Positions 1-6,248 of a DNA stretch of 9,562 nt are shown here, in pieces. A model generated the notes under the pieces. That model searched no databases. It saw only the letters and a list, made by a program, of their open reading frames with translations, and was not told the origin of the DNA. Each line of letters starts with the position of its first letter. Within the stretch, counting starts at the first letter, position 1. Source of the DNA: Candidatus Zhuqueibacterota bacterium 4484_87 (GTDB lineage Bacteria; Zhuqueibacterota; Zhuqueibacteria; Thermofontimicrobiales; Thermofontimicrobiaceae); contig NATN01000069.1 in NCBI GenBank assembly GCA_002085355.1, positions 1 to 9,562 on the forward strand, given 5' to 3'. Both the position numbers and the translations under genes were made by a program.

Positions 1-907
1 GTACCAAGTCCGGCATCTGATAAATCATCGTCGTTCTTGGGTCGATCGTCTGAGGCGGTTGGCTCTGATCCTGGATATTGCTGACGACCAGTGCATATTG
101 ACCTGCATCGTGTGTGCCAGTGAACAGATGGACTGAATGTTCGTCAACATCCAAATTTGCTTCTAAAATTGGGATTGATGGGATAATATCATAATTGTCG
201 ATTTCTTCTGCTGATACGATATCAAGGTTCCTGCTGAAAATGACAATGATGTGGCTGGTATCGACTACCTGAATTTCTGTGATTTCAAAAGGTGTACTTT
301 CAGTGTAAGAATATTCGATCTGGGAGTTTGGCGCTATTACATTCGCCGGATCTGCCTGGTCAGTGATGTTATTCACTGTTAATATATAATTTCCAACTCC
401 ATGGGAGGATGTTGTCAGCGTAACTGTTTGACCATTAGTATCCAGCACAGCGGAAGTAACAATAATACCATTGTTAATTTGATAATTTAAGATGTTCGTT
501 GCTGTGGTTTGATCAATTTTTTCGCTGAAATTAATCCGCAATTGGTTTGCAGTAACCAGATTCGCAGAAATGAGTGTTGGCGGAATTGTATCCGGAATGG
601 CTAAAAAGTAGCTGACTTCTTCGGAAAAACTGCTTTCATTGCCAGCCGTGTCATAGGCAGTAACGGCGAAGAAATATTCGAATCCCGGAGTTAAATCAGT
701 AACTGTGTAAATTGTATCAGTGCCGACGTCAACCGTATGATCGTAATTTCGCGAATTAGTCCCAAAATAAACCTTATAGCCCGCGAGATCATTTTCAGTA
801 TTCGCGTTCCAACTGACAGTTAAATCGTCGGCAAATAAATTGCCCCAAATTGCAAATAACAAAACTAAGGTGAAAACCAAGCTGCATACGCAAGTTTTGT
901 TCGTCAT
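1..907 (-). CDS. Secreted FN3/Ig-like repeat protein, partial (C-terminus beyond window)
   Basis: The frame is open from ATG 907-905 to the window edge, giving 302 residues with no stop. Residues 1-26 look like a signal peptide: a basic start (MTNK), a hydrophobic core at 10-21, and a likely cut after LFA26. Residues 27-102 form a fibronectin type III domain, with a Trp in strand B (SWNAN), YKVYFGT in strand C, and the closing LTPG..Y.F.VTAYD.AGNES pattern. Residues 109-202 resemble a bacterial Ig-like domain of the SbsA/Big_5 type (IPPTLISA...LRINFSEKID...NYQI...VTLTT...YILTV..ITDQ). Residues 206-302 repeat that pattern (ITEIQVVDTSHIIVIFS...NYDI...YALVVSNIQDQS). The start is supported by a GAGGAAGG ribosome site just upstream and a promoter at 939-967. 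Such proteins are usually long, exported, and surface-attached or adhesive, often with a C-terminal sorting signal that would lie outside this window. The exact role is unknown. Confidence 0.85.
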   Translation of the reverse strand, partial: MTNKTCVCSLVFTLVLLFAIWGNLFADDLTVSWNANTENDLAGYKVYFGTNSRNYDHTVDVGTDTIYTVTDLTPGFEYFFAVTAYDTAGNESSFSEEVSYFLAIPDTIPPTLISANLVTANQLRINFSEKIDQTTATNILNYQINNGIIVTSAVLDTNGQTVTLTTSSHGVGNYILTVNNITDQADPANVIAPNSQIEYSYTESTPFEITEIQVVDTSHIIVIFSRNLDIVSAEEIDNYDIIPSIPILEANLDVDEHSVHLFTGTHDAGQYALVVSNIQDQSQPPQTIDPRTTMIYQMPDLV

Positions 908-938
908 CACACCTTCCTCGTCCACACGTCCCAAGTGA

Positions 939-967
939 TATATATCTTCCCTGAATTAGTTTCTCAA
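939..967 (-). promoter_or_regulatory. Sigma70-like promoter for the secreted FN3 gene
   Basis: On the minus strand TTGAGA (967-962, 5 of 6 to TTGACA) is separated by exactly 17 bases from TATATA (944-939, 4 of 6 to TATAAT). Transcription would start near 932 and leave a leader of about 25 bases before ATG 907, with the GAGGAAGG ribosome site inside it. The -10 lies within the perfect palindrome GATATATATC (937-946). Inferred from consensus match and position only. Confidence 0.5.
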
Positions 968-1020
968 AGACCTTATTAACCTCCTCTTAAATTTTTTATC
1001 ATTTTTTCTCCAGTGTAGTT

Positions 1021-1293
1021 TTAGGCAAGGGCAATTTGTTTCATTTGATTTATCAAGTTTGAATCTGTCCCTGCCCGATGGGCATTTCCAAGGCTGCTGT
1101 TCTCTTTTTCATTGGCTGTGACCTCAGGTTTTTGTCCAATTGCTAAACGATAGTATCCTGTAAAATTTTGTTGGGTCATTGATATAGTAAAAACTATTCT
1201 TAAACTTGCTTCTTCAAAAGGAAAAAAAGAGGGAGACCTGATAACAAACAGATAATTTTTATTCATCTTAAGGTTTTTCTTTGCTTCTGCCAT
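1021..1293 (-). CDS. Hypothetical 90-aa protein, doubtful
   Basis: Unrecognised. The ORF begins MAEAKKNLKMNK and ends NLINQMKQIALA. The ATG at 1293 is chosen over the upstream TTG at 1305 because a GAGGGG ribosome-site-like stretch lies 4 bases before the ATG. It has a lysine-rich start, a hydrophobic/aromatic middle (NYLFVIRSPSFFPF, then RIVFTISM) and a polar C-terminal third rich in N, E and K. There is no clear signal peptide, transmembrane helix, cysteine pair or catalytic motif. For the ORF: a plausible ribosome site and a near-perfect sigma54 promoter placed for a leader of about 48 bases. Against: short, no family recognised, low-complexity AT-rich surroundings. It could be a decayed gene fragment or a random ORF inside a leader transcript. 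Confidence 0.3.
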   Translation of the reverse strand: MAEAKKNLKMNKNYLFVIRSPSFFPFEEASLRIVFTISMTQQNFTGYYRLAIGQKPEVTANEKENSSLGNAHRAGTDSNLINQMKQIALA

Positions 1294-1351
1294 TGGACCC
1301 CTCAAACTATATTTTTACGGAAGATGAGTTTCCTTTTTCTTTGTCATTGCT

Positions 1352-1367
1352 TGCAAAATGGGTGCCA
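1352..1367 (-). promoter_or_regulatory. Candidate sigma54 (RpoN) promoter
   Basis: Read on the minus strand, the site is TGGCACCCATTTTGCA. It fits the RpoN consensus TGGCACRNNNNTTGCW everywhere except the R position (C here), with the obligatory GG and GC dinucleotides exactly 10 bases apart. The predicted start is near 1341, about 48 bases before the ATG at 1293. The stretch upstream (1385-1440) is very AT-rich, which suits the DNA bending that sigma54 promoters need. The match is seen directly. Activity needs an RpoN and an enhancer-binding protein, neither of which is in this window. Confidence 0.5.
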
Positions 1368-1486
1368 TTCATTTCGGACGGCAAACCGATTTTTTATTTT
1401 AATTTTTAACATTAATATTTATAATTTATTACATCAAAATTACTTCGAGGTGATAGATACACTGATAATTTGGGATTTTTCAAGTT

Positions 1487-1497
1487 GCAATCATTGC
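1487..1497. repeat. Small inverted repeat, possible activator site
   Basis: GCAAT-C-ATTGC is a perfect 5+1+5 inverted repeat. It lies about 146-156 bases upstream of the start predicted for the sigma54-type promoter, a usual distance for enhancer-binding protein sites. A repeat this short can arise by chance, so the role is only a guess. Confidence 0.2.
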
Positions 1498-1550
1498 CAG
1501 CTTACAATGTGAAATACTCATGCCAGATTTTGTTAGATGAAGCCTCTCAT

Positions 1551-1569
1551 AGAAAAATTAAATTTTTCT
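1551..1569. repeat. Perfect 19-bp AT-rich palindrome
   Basis: AGAAAAATT-A-AATTTTTCT has 9-base arms around one central base, ending 13 bases before the -35 element of the plus-strand operon promoter. Only two G-C pairs are present, so an RNA hairpin would be weak. An operator for a dimeric regulator is an alternative to a weak terminator, and chance is possible in such AT-rich DNA. Confidence 0.4.
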
Positions 1570-1582
1570 GCGCATATTTTTC

Positions 1583-1610
1583 TTGACATTTAAGAATATA
1601 TTTGTAAATT
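1583..1610 (+). promoter_or_regulatory. Sigma70-like promoter of the DUF4416-purM-gpsA-asnS operon
   Basis: A perfect -35 TTGACA (1583-1588) is followed after 16 bases by TAAATT (1605-1610, 4 of 6 to TATAAT). Transcription would start near 1617, giving a leader of about 35 bases. No better promoter is visible ahead of any gene in this operon. The -10 is weak and its exact register is uncertain. Confidence 0.5.
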
Positions 1611-1651
1611 TATATGAATCATTTCACTTACATGTTTAATTTAATCAAATT

Positions 1652-2200
1652 ATGGCAGAACCGAAAATACCCTTCGATGTGAAATTATTCATTGCGATAA
1701 CTTATGCCGATGATCAGCTCTATGAACAGGTAAACGGAATTTTACAGAGCAGTTTTGGCCCTGTCGATTGTTTATCGGCAATTTTCCCTTTCGATTATAC
1801 GCAATATTATACCGAAGAAATGGGGCAAGGTTTGGTGAAACGATTATTGAGTTTTGAACGGTTGATTCCGCCGGATGGACTGCCTGATATTAAACTACAA
1901 ACAAATCACATTGAAGACCAATTTGCCGTAAATGGCAAGCGTCGTGTGAATCTTGATCCGGGGTACCTGTCGGCTGCCAACGTTGTCATGGCAACTGCAA
2001 AAAATTTTGACCACCGCATTTATTTGGGAAAAGGTATTTTCGGAGATGTGCAGTTGCGCTACCGCGGAAATAAATTTCATTTTAGCCCCTGGACATACCC
2101 GGATTATAAAGATAAATATATCATTGATTTTTTGGCGCGATCGAGAAAGATTTACATGAAGGAATTTGACAAAATGATGAGAGCGAAAGGGCAGAAGTGA
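1652..2200 (+). CDS. DUF4416 family protein
   Basis: 182 residues, matching the conserved family DUF4416, whose function is not established to my knowledge. Recognisable conserved stretches are FDYTQYYTEEMG (47-58), NLDPGYL (100-106), HRIYLGKGI (121-129) and PWTYPDY (146-152). The protein looks soluble and cytoplasmic: no signal peptide or membrane helix, and a basic C-terminal tail (RSRKIYMKEFDKMMRAKGQK). The ATG at 1652 is the natural start for the family, but no Shine-Dalgarno precedes it; the sequence before it is AT-only. It is first in its operon and its TGA overlaps the GTG of purM by 4 bases (GTGA), so the two are probably translationally coupled. That context suggests, but does not prove, a link to nucleotide or general growth metabolism. 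Confidence 0.85.
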   Translation: MAEPKIPFDVKLFIAITYADDQLYEQVNGILQSSFGPVDCLSAIFPFDYTQYYTEEMGQGLVKRLLSFERLIPPDGLPDIKLQTNHIEDQFAVNGKRRVNLDPGYLSAANVVMATAKNFDHRIYLGKGIFGDVQLRYRGNKFHFSPWTYPDYKDKYIIDFLARSRKIYMKEFDKMMRAKGQK

Positions 2201-3204
2201 CGAAAAAACTCCGCTACAAAGACGCAGGTGTGGATATCGCCGCCGGAGAGGCCAGCGTAAAAGAAATAGCCAGATTGGCAAAATCGACTTTCAGCGATGC
2301 GGTGCTGAAGGATATCGGTTTGTTTGGCTCATTTTTTCAGATTGATAAAGAGAAATATGAACACCCGGTTTTGGTTTCCAGTGTGGACGGCGTGGGGACA
2401 AAGTTAAAAGTTGCTGTTATGGCTGATGTTTACGACACAGTAGGTGAAGATTTGGTAAACCACTGTGTTAATGATATTATGACCTCTGGAGCGGAACCGT
2501 TATTCTTTTTGGACTATCTCGCATTTGCTCACCTGGATGGGGAAATTTTGGTGAAAATAATCGAAGGATTCGCTCGCGGATGCCATAATGCACACTGCGC
2601 GCTCATCGGTGGGGAGACCGCGGAGATGCCCGGATTTTATCAGCCGGGTGAATTTGACATGTCGGGAACGATCGTCGGCATTGCAGATCGGGAGAATGTG
2701 ATCGATGGCAGCAAAGTTGTCAGCAGCGATGTCTTGGTAGCGCTCCCGTCAAACGGTTTGCACACGAACGGTTATTCGTTGGTGCGAAAAGTTTTTTTTG
2801 AAATGAACAGTTTTGATGTCGAACAATTCATACCTGAATTAAACAGCACGCTAGGTGATGAATTGCTGCGAGTGCATAAATGCTATCAGACAGCGATCAA
2901 TGCTGTCAAATTTAAGGATTATCTCCATGGGATGTCTCATGTCACTGGCGGAGGCATTGAAGGAAACACAAAACGATTGTTGTCAGAGGAATTATTGCTG
3001 AAGATTGATTGGGATAGCTGGGAAATCCCACCTCTATTTCAACTAATTCAGCGTTTAGGAAATATCGAGACTATAGAAATGAGACGCGTTTTCAATTTGG
3101 GTGTCGGCTTTGTTTTTATTGTCGAGAAAAATCATGTAGATAATGCGATTACCGATTTGCAGAAAACAGGAGAAAAACCATTTATCATTGGGGAAATTCG
3201 ATGA
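2197..3204 (+). CDS. purM: Phosphoribosylformylglycinamidine cyclo-ligase (AIR synthetase)
   Basis: 335 residues, near the usual 340-350. PurM performs the fifth step of de novo purine synthesis, the ATP-dependent closure of FGAM to aminoimidazole ribotide, as a cytoplasmic dimer. Motifs seen in order: YKDAGVD (7-13), the ATP-binding DGVGTKL (64-70), CVNDIMTSGAEPLFFLDYLA (90-109), GGETAEMPG (138-146), PSNGLHTNGYSL (184-195), HVTGGG (248-253) and FNLGVG (299-304). The GTG start is supported by the AAGGG ribosome site at 2187-2191 and by the stop/start overlap with the preceding gene. One variation: the usual GGGLPGN reads GGGIEGN, and the Pro before RVFN is replaced in EMRRVFN. These are C-terminal differences with the core intact, so the enzyme is expected to be active. 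It overlaps gpsA by 4 bases. Confidence 0.96.
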   Translation: MTKKLRYKDAGVDIAAGEASVKEIARLAKSTFSDAVLKDIGLFGSFFQIDKEKYEHPVLVSSVDGVGTKLKVAVMADVYDTVGEDLVNHCVNDIMTSGAEPLFFLDYLAFAHLDGEILVKIIEGFARGCHNAHCALIGGETAEMPGFYQPGEFDMSGTIVGIADRENVIDGSKVVSSDVLVALPSNGLHTNGYSLVRKVFFEMNSFDVEQFIPELNSTLGDELLRVHKCYQTAINAVKFKDYLHGMSHVTGGGIEGNTKRLLSEELLLKIDWDSWEIPPLFQLIQRLGNIETIEMRRVFNLGVGFVFIVEKNHVDNAITDLQKTGEKPFIIGEIR

Positions 3205-4232
3205 GTTTAAATTCTGAAAAACAAAATGTCGCCGTGCTAGGCGCTGGCAGTTGGGGAATGGCGCTGGCAATGGTGCTTGATTTCAATCAGCACAATGTCA
3301 CTTTGTGGGAATTCAGACCTGACGCTGCAGAAAAGCTGCAAAAAACACGGGATGCAAGCGAATTTTTATCCGGGATTCAACTGCCGCCAACTATTGCAGT
3401 GGACAGCGATTTGGAAAAAGTATGCAACGGAAAAGACATTCTTGTCATCGCAGTGCCTTCACATGTAGTGCGCGAGGTGGCGACGAAAATCGGGGCTATG
3501 TCAATTGCGCAAAAACCGAAAGCTGTTGTGAACGTAGCAAAGGGCGTCGAGAATGAAACTTTACTACGTATGTCACAGGTTTTGCAGGAGTGCGTGCCTT
3601 GGCTGAATGCAGAAAATGTGGCAACTTTATCAGGTCCGAGTCATGCGGAAGAAGTGAGCCGAAAAATACCGACAGCGATTGTTGCAGCAAGTAAAAACCT
3701 GAAAATTGCTGAATATATTCAAAAAACGTTCATAAATAAATATTTTCGCGTTTATACGAATCAGGATATCGTCGGCGTTGAACTGGGTGGAGCGCTGAAA
3801 AATATCATTGCATTGGCTGCGGGAATTTGCGATGGCGCGGGTTTTGGAGATAATACAAAAGCAGCATTGCAGCCGCGCGGATTAGTGGAAATGGTGCGGC
3901 TGGGAACTGCCATGGGTGCCGAAGCTATCACATTTGCTGGGCTTTCCGGCATGGGAGATTTAATCGTTACCTGTATGAGTCGCCATAGCCGCAATCGTTA
4001 CGTTGGTGAGCAAATCGGAAAAGGCAGAAAATTGCAAGAAATTTTAGACGAGATGGTCATGGTTGCGGAAGGAGTCAAGACAACTCGTTCCGCTTATGAA
4101 TTGAGTAAAAAATACAATGTGGAAATGCCCATCACAGAGCAAGTGTTCCAGGTGTTGTTTGATGACAAAAATCCGGAAGACGCTTTGTACGAATTGATGA
4201 TGCGAGGGCCTAAAGAAGAGAAATGGGGTTAG
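3201..4232 (+). CDS. gpsA: NAD(P)H-dependent glycerol-3-phosphate dehydrogenase
   Basis: 343 residues, normal for the family. GpsA reduces dihydroxyacetone phosphate to sn-glycerol 3-phosphate, the backbone precursor of phospholipids, in the cytoplasm. The Rossmann dinucleotide loop is GAGSWGMALA (14-23; more usually GAGSWGTALA). Further signatures are AVPSHVVR (84-91), NVAKGVE (111-117), LSGPSHAEEV (143-152), the catalytic-lysine segment VELGGALKN (193-201, K200), NTKAALQPRGL (218-228) and GLSGMGDLIVTC (247-258). ATG 3201 overlaps the purM stop (ATGA), and GGGGA at 3190-3194 is a fitting ribosome site. It is separated from asnS by 37 bases with no terminator between them, so the transcript probably continues. 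Confidence 0.96.
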   Translation: MSLNSEKQNVAVLGAGSWGMALAMVLDFNQHNVTLWEFRPDAAEKLQKTRDASEFLSGIQLPPTIAVDSDLEKVCNGKDILVIAVPSHVVREVATKIGAMSIAQKPKAVVNVAKGVENETLLRMSQVLQECVPWLNAENVATLSGPSHAEEVSRKIPTAIVAASKNLKIAEYIQKTFINKYFRVYTNQDIVGVELGGALKNIIALAAGICDGAGFGDNTKAALQPRGLVEMVRLGTAMGAEAITFAGLSGMGDLIVTCMSRHSRNRYVGEQIGKGRKLQEILDEMVMVAEGVKTTRSAYELSKKYNVEMPITEQVFQVLFDDKNPEDALYELMMRGPKEEKWG

Positions 4233-4269
4233 GCATCCGACTAAGTGAAAAAACGAGAGGATAAGAATA

Positions 4270-5565
4270 ATGAAAAATGAGACTTACATCGCTGATATTT
4301 CACAACATAAAGATCAAGTTGTCACCGTGTCCGGCTGGCTTTACAACCGCCGTTCCAGCGGAAAGGTTCATTTCCTGCTGGTGCGCGATGGTACGGGAAT
4401 TATTCAGGCTGTTGTCGGCAAAAAGGATGTGGATGAAGAGACATTTGAAAAATGCAAGGAACTACCGCAGGAATCTTCGCTGAAAGTCACAGGATTGGTT
4501 CATGAGGATCATCGTGCGCCTGGTGGTTTCGAACTGCATGTAAACAAAGTCGAGATCGTCCATATTGCACAAGATTATCCCATAACGCCTAAAGAGCACG
4601 GTACAACTTTTTTGATGGATCACAGGCATTTATGGTTGCGTTCGTCCAAACAACATGCCATTTTGCGCGTGCGGCATGCTATCATTCGCGCCGCTCGTGA
4701 TTTTTTTGATAAAAAAGGTTTCACGCTGGTGGATGCACCGATTTTTACGCCAGCCGCCTGTGAGGGAACGAGTACGCTTTTTGAAACGGACTATTTTGGC
4801 TCCAAAGCTTATTTGACTCAGAGCGGCCAGCTTTACATGGAAGCGGCTGCAATGGCGTTCGGCAAAGTTTATTGCTTTGGTCCCACGTTTCGCGCTGAAA
4901 AATCAAAAACGAGGCGGCATCTGACAGAGTTCTGGATGATTGAACCGGAGATGGCGTATTGTGATCTCGACGGAAACATGGACATTGCCGAAGAATTTAT
5001 CGAATATATCGTGCAGCGCATTCTGGAAGAGAACAAAGAAGAATTAAAAAGATTGGAAAGAGACACCAGCAAGCTGGAAAAAGTGCAACGTCCTTTCCCG
5101 CGGATCAGTTATGACGAAGCAGCGAAAATGCTCAAGGATGCAGGTTTGGATTTTGTTTATGGTGATGATTTTGGAGCGCCGGACGAGACCTACATCTCAG
5201 ACCAGTTTGACAGGCCAGTCATGGTGCATCGCTATCCGGCAGAGGTGAAAGCTTTTTACATGAAACCGGATCCTGCTGATTCTACCAAAGCGCTCTGTGT
5301 TGATGTTTTGGCTCCCGAGGGCTATGGCGAAATAATCGGCGGCGGGCAACGTGAAGATGATTATGATAAATTGATTGAAAAAATCAAAGAACACGATTTA
5401 CCCATGGAAGCGTTCGAATGGTATCTGGATGTTCGGCGTTACGGTTCTGTGCCACATGCAGGTTTTGGAATGGGCATTGAGCGCGCTGTGGCGTGGATTT
5501 GTGGCTTGAAACACATTCGTGAGACTATTCCGTTTCCGCGAACAATTAGCAGAATCCAACCCTGA
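4270..5565 (+). CDS. asnS: Asparaginyl-tRNA synthetase
   Basis: 431 residues, the size of the compact AsnRS of Gram-positives and many other bacteria (about 430; E. coli about 466). It is a class IIb aminoacyl-tRNA synthetase that charges tRNA-Asn. Residues 1-105 form the OB-fold anticodon-binding domain (VSGWLYNRRSSGKVHFLLVRDG). The catalytic domain shows motif 1 (GFTLVDAPIF, 150-159), motif 2 (FRAE 207-210 through EFWMIEPEMA 220-229) and motif 3 (GFGMGIER, 398-405). YPAEVKAFYMK (322-332) and the end HIRETIPFPRT favour AsnRS over the related AspRS, but a non-discriminating relative is not excluded without tree analysis. GAGAGG at 4255-4260 is the ribosome site. It is last in the operon, and an intrinsic terminator follows 17 bases after the stop. 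Having its own AsnRS suggests that the cell does not rely solely on GatCAB amidation for Asn-tRNA. Confidence 0.95.
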   Translation: MKNETYIADISQHKDQVVTVSGWLYNRRSSGKVHFLLVRDGTGIIQAVVGKKDVDEETFEKCKELPQESSLKVTGLVHEDHRAPGGFELHVNKVEIVHIAQDYPITPKEHGTTFLMDHRHLWLRSSKQHAILRVRHAIIRAARDFFDKKGFTLVDAPIFTPAACEGTSTLFETDYFGSKAYLTQSGQLYMEAAAMAFGKVYCFGPTFRAEKSKTRRHLTEFWMIEPEMAYCDLDGNMDIAEEFIEYIVQRILEENKEELKRLERDTSKLEKVQRPFPRISYDEAAKMLKDAGLDFVYGDDFGAPDETYISDQFDRPVMVHRYPAEVKAFYMKPDPADSTKALCVDVLAPEGYGEIIGGGQREDDYDKLIEKIKEHDLPMEAFEWYLDVRRYGSVPHAGFGMGIERAVAWICGLKHIRETIPFPRTISRIQP

Positions 5566-5582
5566 TTTTTCAAAAAAGCAAG

Positions 5583-5618
5583 AGGGAGGCAAAGAACAGA
5601 TTTGTCTCCCTTGATTTT
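5583..5618 (+). terminator. Intrinsic terminator after asnS
   Basis: An 11-bp stem pairs 5583-5593 (AGGGAGGCAAA) with 5601-5611 (TTTGTCTCCCT). It contains one G-U pair, has a 7-base loop, and is followed by TGATTTTATTAT. On the opposite strand a run of six T (from 5572-5577) follows the stem, so it could act in both directions. It closes the DUF4416-purM-gpsA-asnS operon. Confidence 0.8.
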
Positions 5619-5621
5619 ATT

Positions 5622-5639
5622 ATGTGATCAGGTTCACAT
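5622..5639. promoter_or_regulatory. CRP/FNR-family operator candidate
   Basis: ATGTGA-TCAGGT-TCACAT is an 18-bp site with perfect 6-base inverted arms and a 6-base spacer. It matches the classic CRP half-sites TGTGA-N6-TCACA exactly. It lies just after the asnS terminator and about 88 bases before the next start codon. With the -10-like TATCTT at 5680-5685 the start would be near 5692, which places the site centre at about -61.5, the standard class I activator position. The match is seen; the regulator is inferred. Confidence 0.6.
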
Positions 5640-5679
5640 CAATTTTTGTTGAAAACCATTATCTTCCGAGCAAGAAAAT

Positions 5680-5689
5680 TATCTTGAAA
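5680..5689 (+). promoter_or_regulatory. Possible -10 region of the LOG-acyP-apt operon
   Basis: TATCTTGAAA includes TATCTT (4 of 6 to TATAAT). The same 10-mer is found at 7172-7181, in the -10 position of the next promoter. No good -35 sits 16-18 bases upstream, as expected if the operator at 5622-5639 recruits polymerase. The predicted leader is about 36 bases. Confidence 0.35.
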
Positions 5690-5727
5690 ATTTAATCCTT
5701 TTGTTTCTTTTTTAACTGGTGCCTTGA

Positions 5728-6189
5728 ATGAAAAAGAAACCAATCATCGGCGTTATTGGCCAGGGCGGGCCAGTGGATGAAGAAATTTTGCTCCTCGCTG
5801 AACAGAGCGGAAAACTCATTGCGCAACGCGGCGCGATGTTAGTCTGCGGCGGATTGGGAGGTGTAATGGAAGCTGCTTGCCGCGGTGCAAAATCAGAAAA
5901 TGGGACAACTATTGGAATTTTACCGGGACAAAATATCAGTGAAGCTAATGATTTTGTTGATATTCCCATCGCTACGGGGTTAGGCGAGGCGCGCAATAGC
6001 ATTGTAGTGCGAAGCGCAGAAGTCATCATTGCCATCGGCGGAAGATTCGGGACACTTTCGGAAATTGGCTTTGCATTGGCGTTCGGGAAAAAAGTAATCG
6101 GCTTGCGCACCTGGCAGGGAATTGACGGGATCCATTATGCGGAAAATGTGGAACATGCTGTGAAATTAGCATTTGAATTCATTATTTAA
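5728..6189 (+). CDS. TIGR00725 family LOG-like (SLOG fold) protein
   Basis: 153 residues. A Rossmann-like SLOG protein of the TIGR00725 family, related to LOG-type nucleotide phosphoribohydrolases and Mocobacterium-type molybdenum cofactor carrier proteins. Features: a glycine-rich first strand (IIGVIGQGG, 6-14), CGGLGGVMEAACRGA (40-54), ILPG (64-67), GLGEARN (84-90) and GGRFGTLSE (104-112). The last is the counterpart of the LOG PGGxGTxxE motif, with the glutamate kept (E112) and the leading proline replaced. LOG enzymes split a nucleoside 5'-monophosphate into base and ribose 5-phosphate; whether this shorter family does so is not established. No Shine-Dalgarno is visible before the ATG at 5728, but the start matches the first core strand. 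It heads a unit with acylphosphatase and apt, and the adenine salvage partner makes an AMP-like substrate plausible. Confidence 0.85.
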   Translation: MKKKPIIGVIGQGGPVDEEILLLAEQSGKLIAQRGAMLVCGGLGGVMEAACRGAKSENGTTIGILPGQNISEANDFVDIPIATGLGEARNSIVVRSAEVIIAIGGRFGTLSEIGFALAFGKKVIGLRTWQGIDGIHYAENVEHAVKLAFEFII

Positions 6190-6248
6190 ATTTTAAATTC
6201 TTCGATTTTTTTATTGAAAATATTTCCCCAAATTACAAGGAGCAGACG

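Larger units (their letters stand above)
1294..1651. other. Divergent intergenic control region
   Basis: About 358 bases, strongly AT-rich (especially 1385-1440), with no convincing gene. It separates the doubtful minus-strand ORF from the plus-strand DUF4416-purM operon. It holds a sigma54-type promoter reading left, an 11-bp inverted repeat about 150 bases upstream of that start, a 19-bp AT palindrome, and a sigma70-like promoter reading right. The 62-codon plus-strand ORF at 1324-1512 has no ribosome site and an erratic composition, so it is not annotated. Confidence 0.6.

Noticed and set aside
976..1002. Minus-strand mini-ORF MIKNLRGG with a GGAG upstream
   Set aside because: Eight codons, and its last codons simply form an AGGAGG. 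There is no attenuator structure, and it lies upstream of the promoter assigned to the FN3 gene.
1324..1512. 62-codon plus-strand ORF
   Set aside because: No ribosome site, AT-rich with erratic composition, and it lies over the sigma54-type promoter and an AT-rich spacer.
1597..1604. TATATTTG, matching the Bacteroidetes -7 motif TAnnTTTG
   Set aside because: The TTG of the upstream element is only 11 bases away, too close for that promoter class; other units show Shine-Dalgarno sites and sigma70-like spacing.
1895..2281. 128-codon minus-strand ORF across the DUF4416-purM junction
   Set aside because: It is antisense to two clearly real genes and has no family-like motif.
5712..6110. 132-codon minus-strand ORF
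   Set aside because: Shadow of the LOG-like gene; Pro/Ser/Met-rich low-information sequence.
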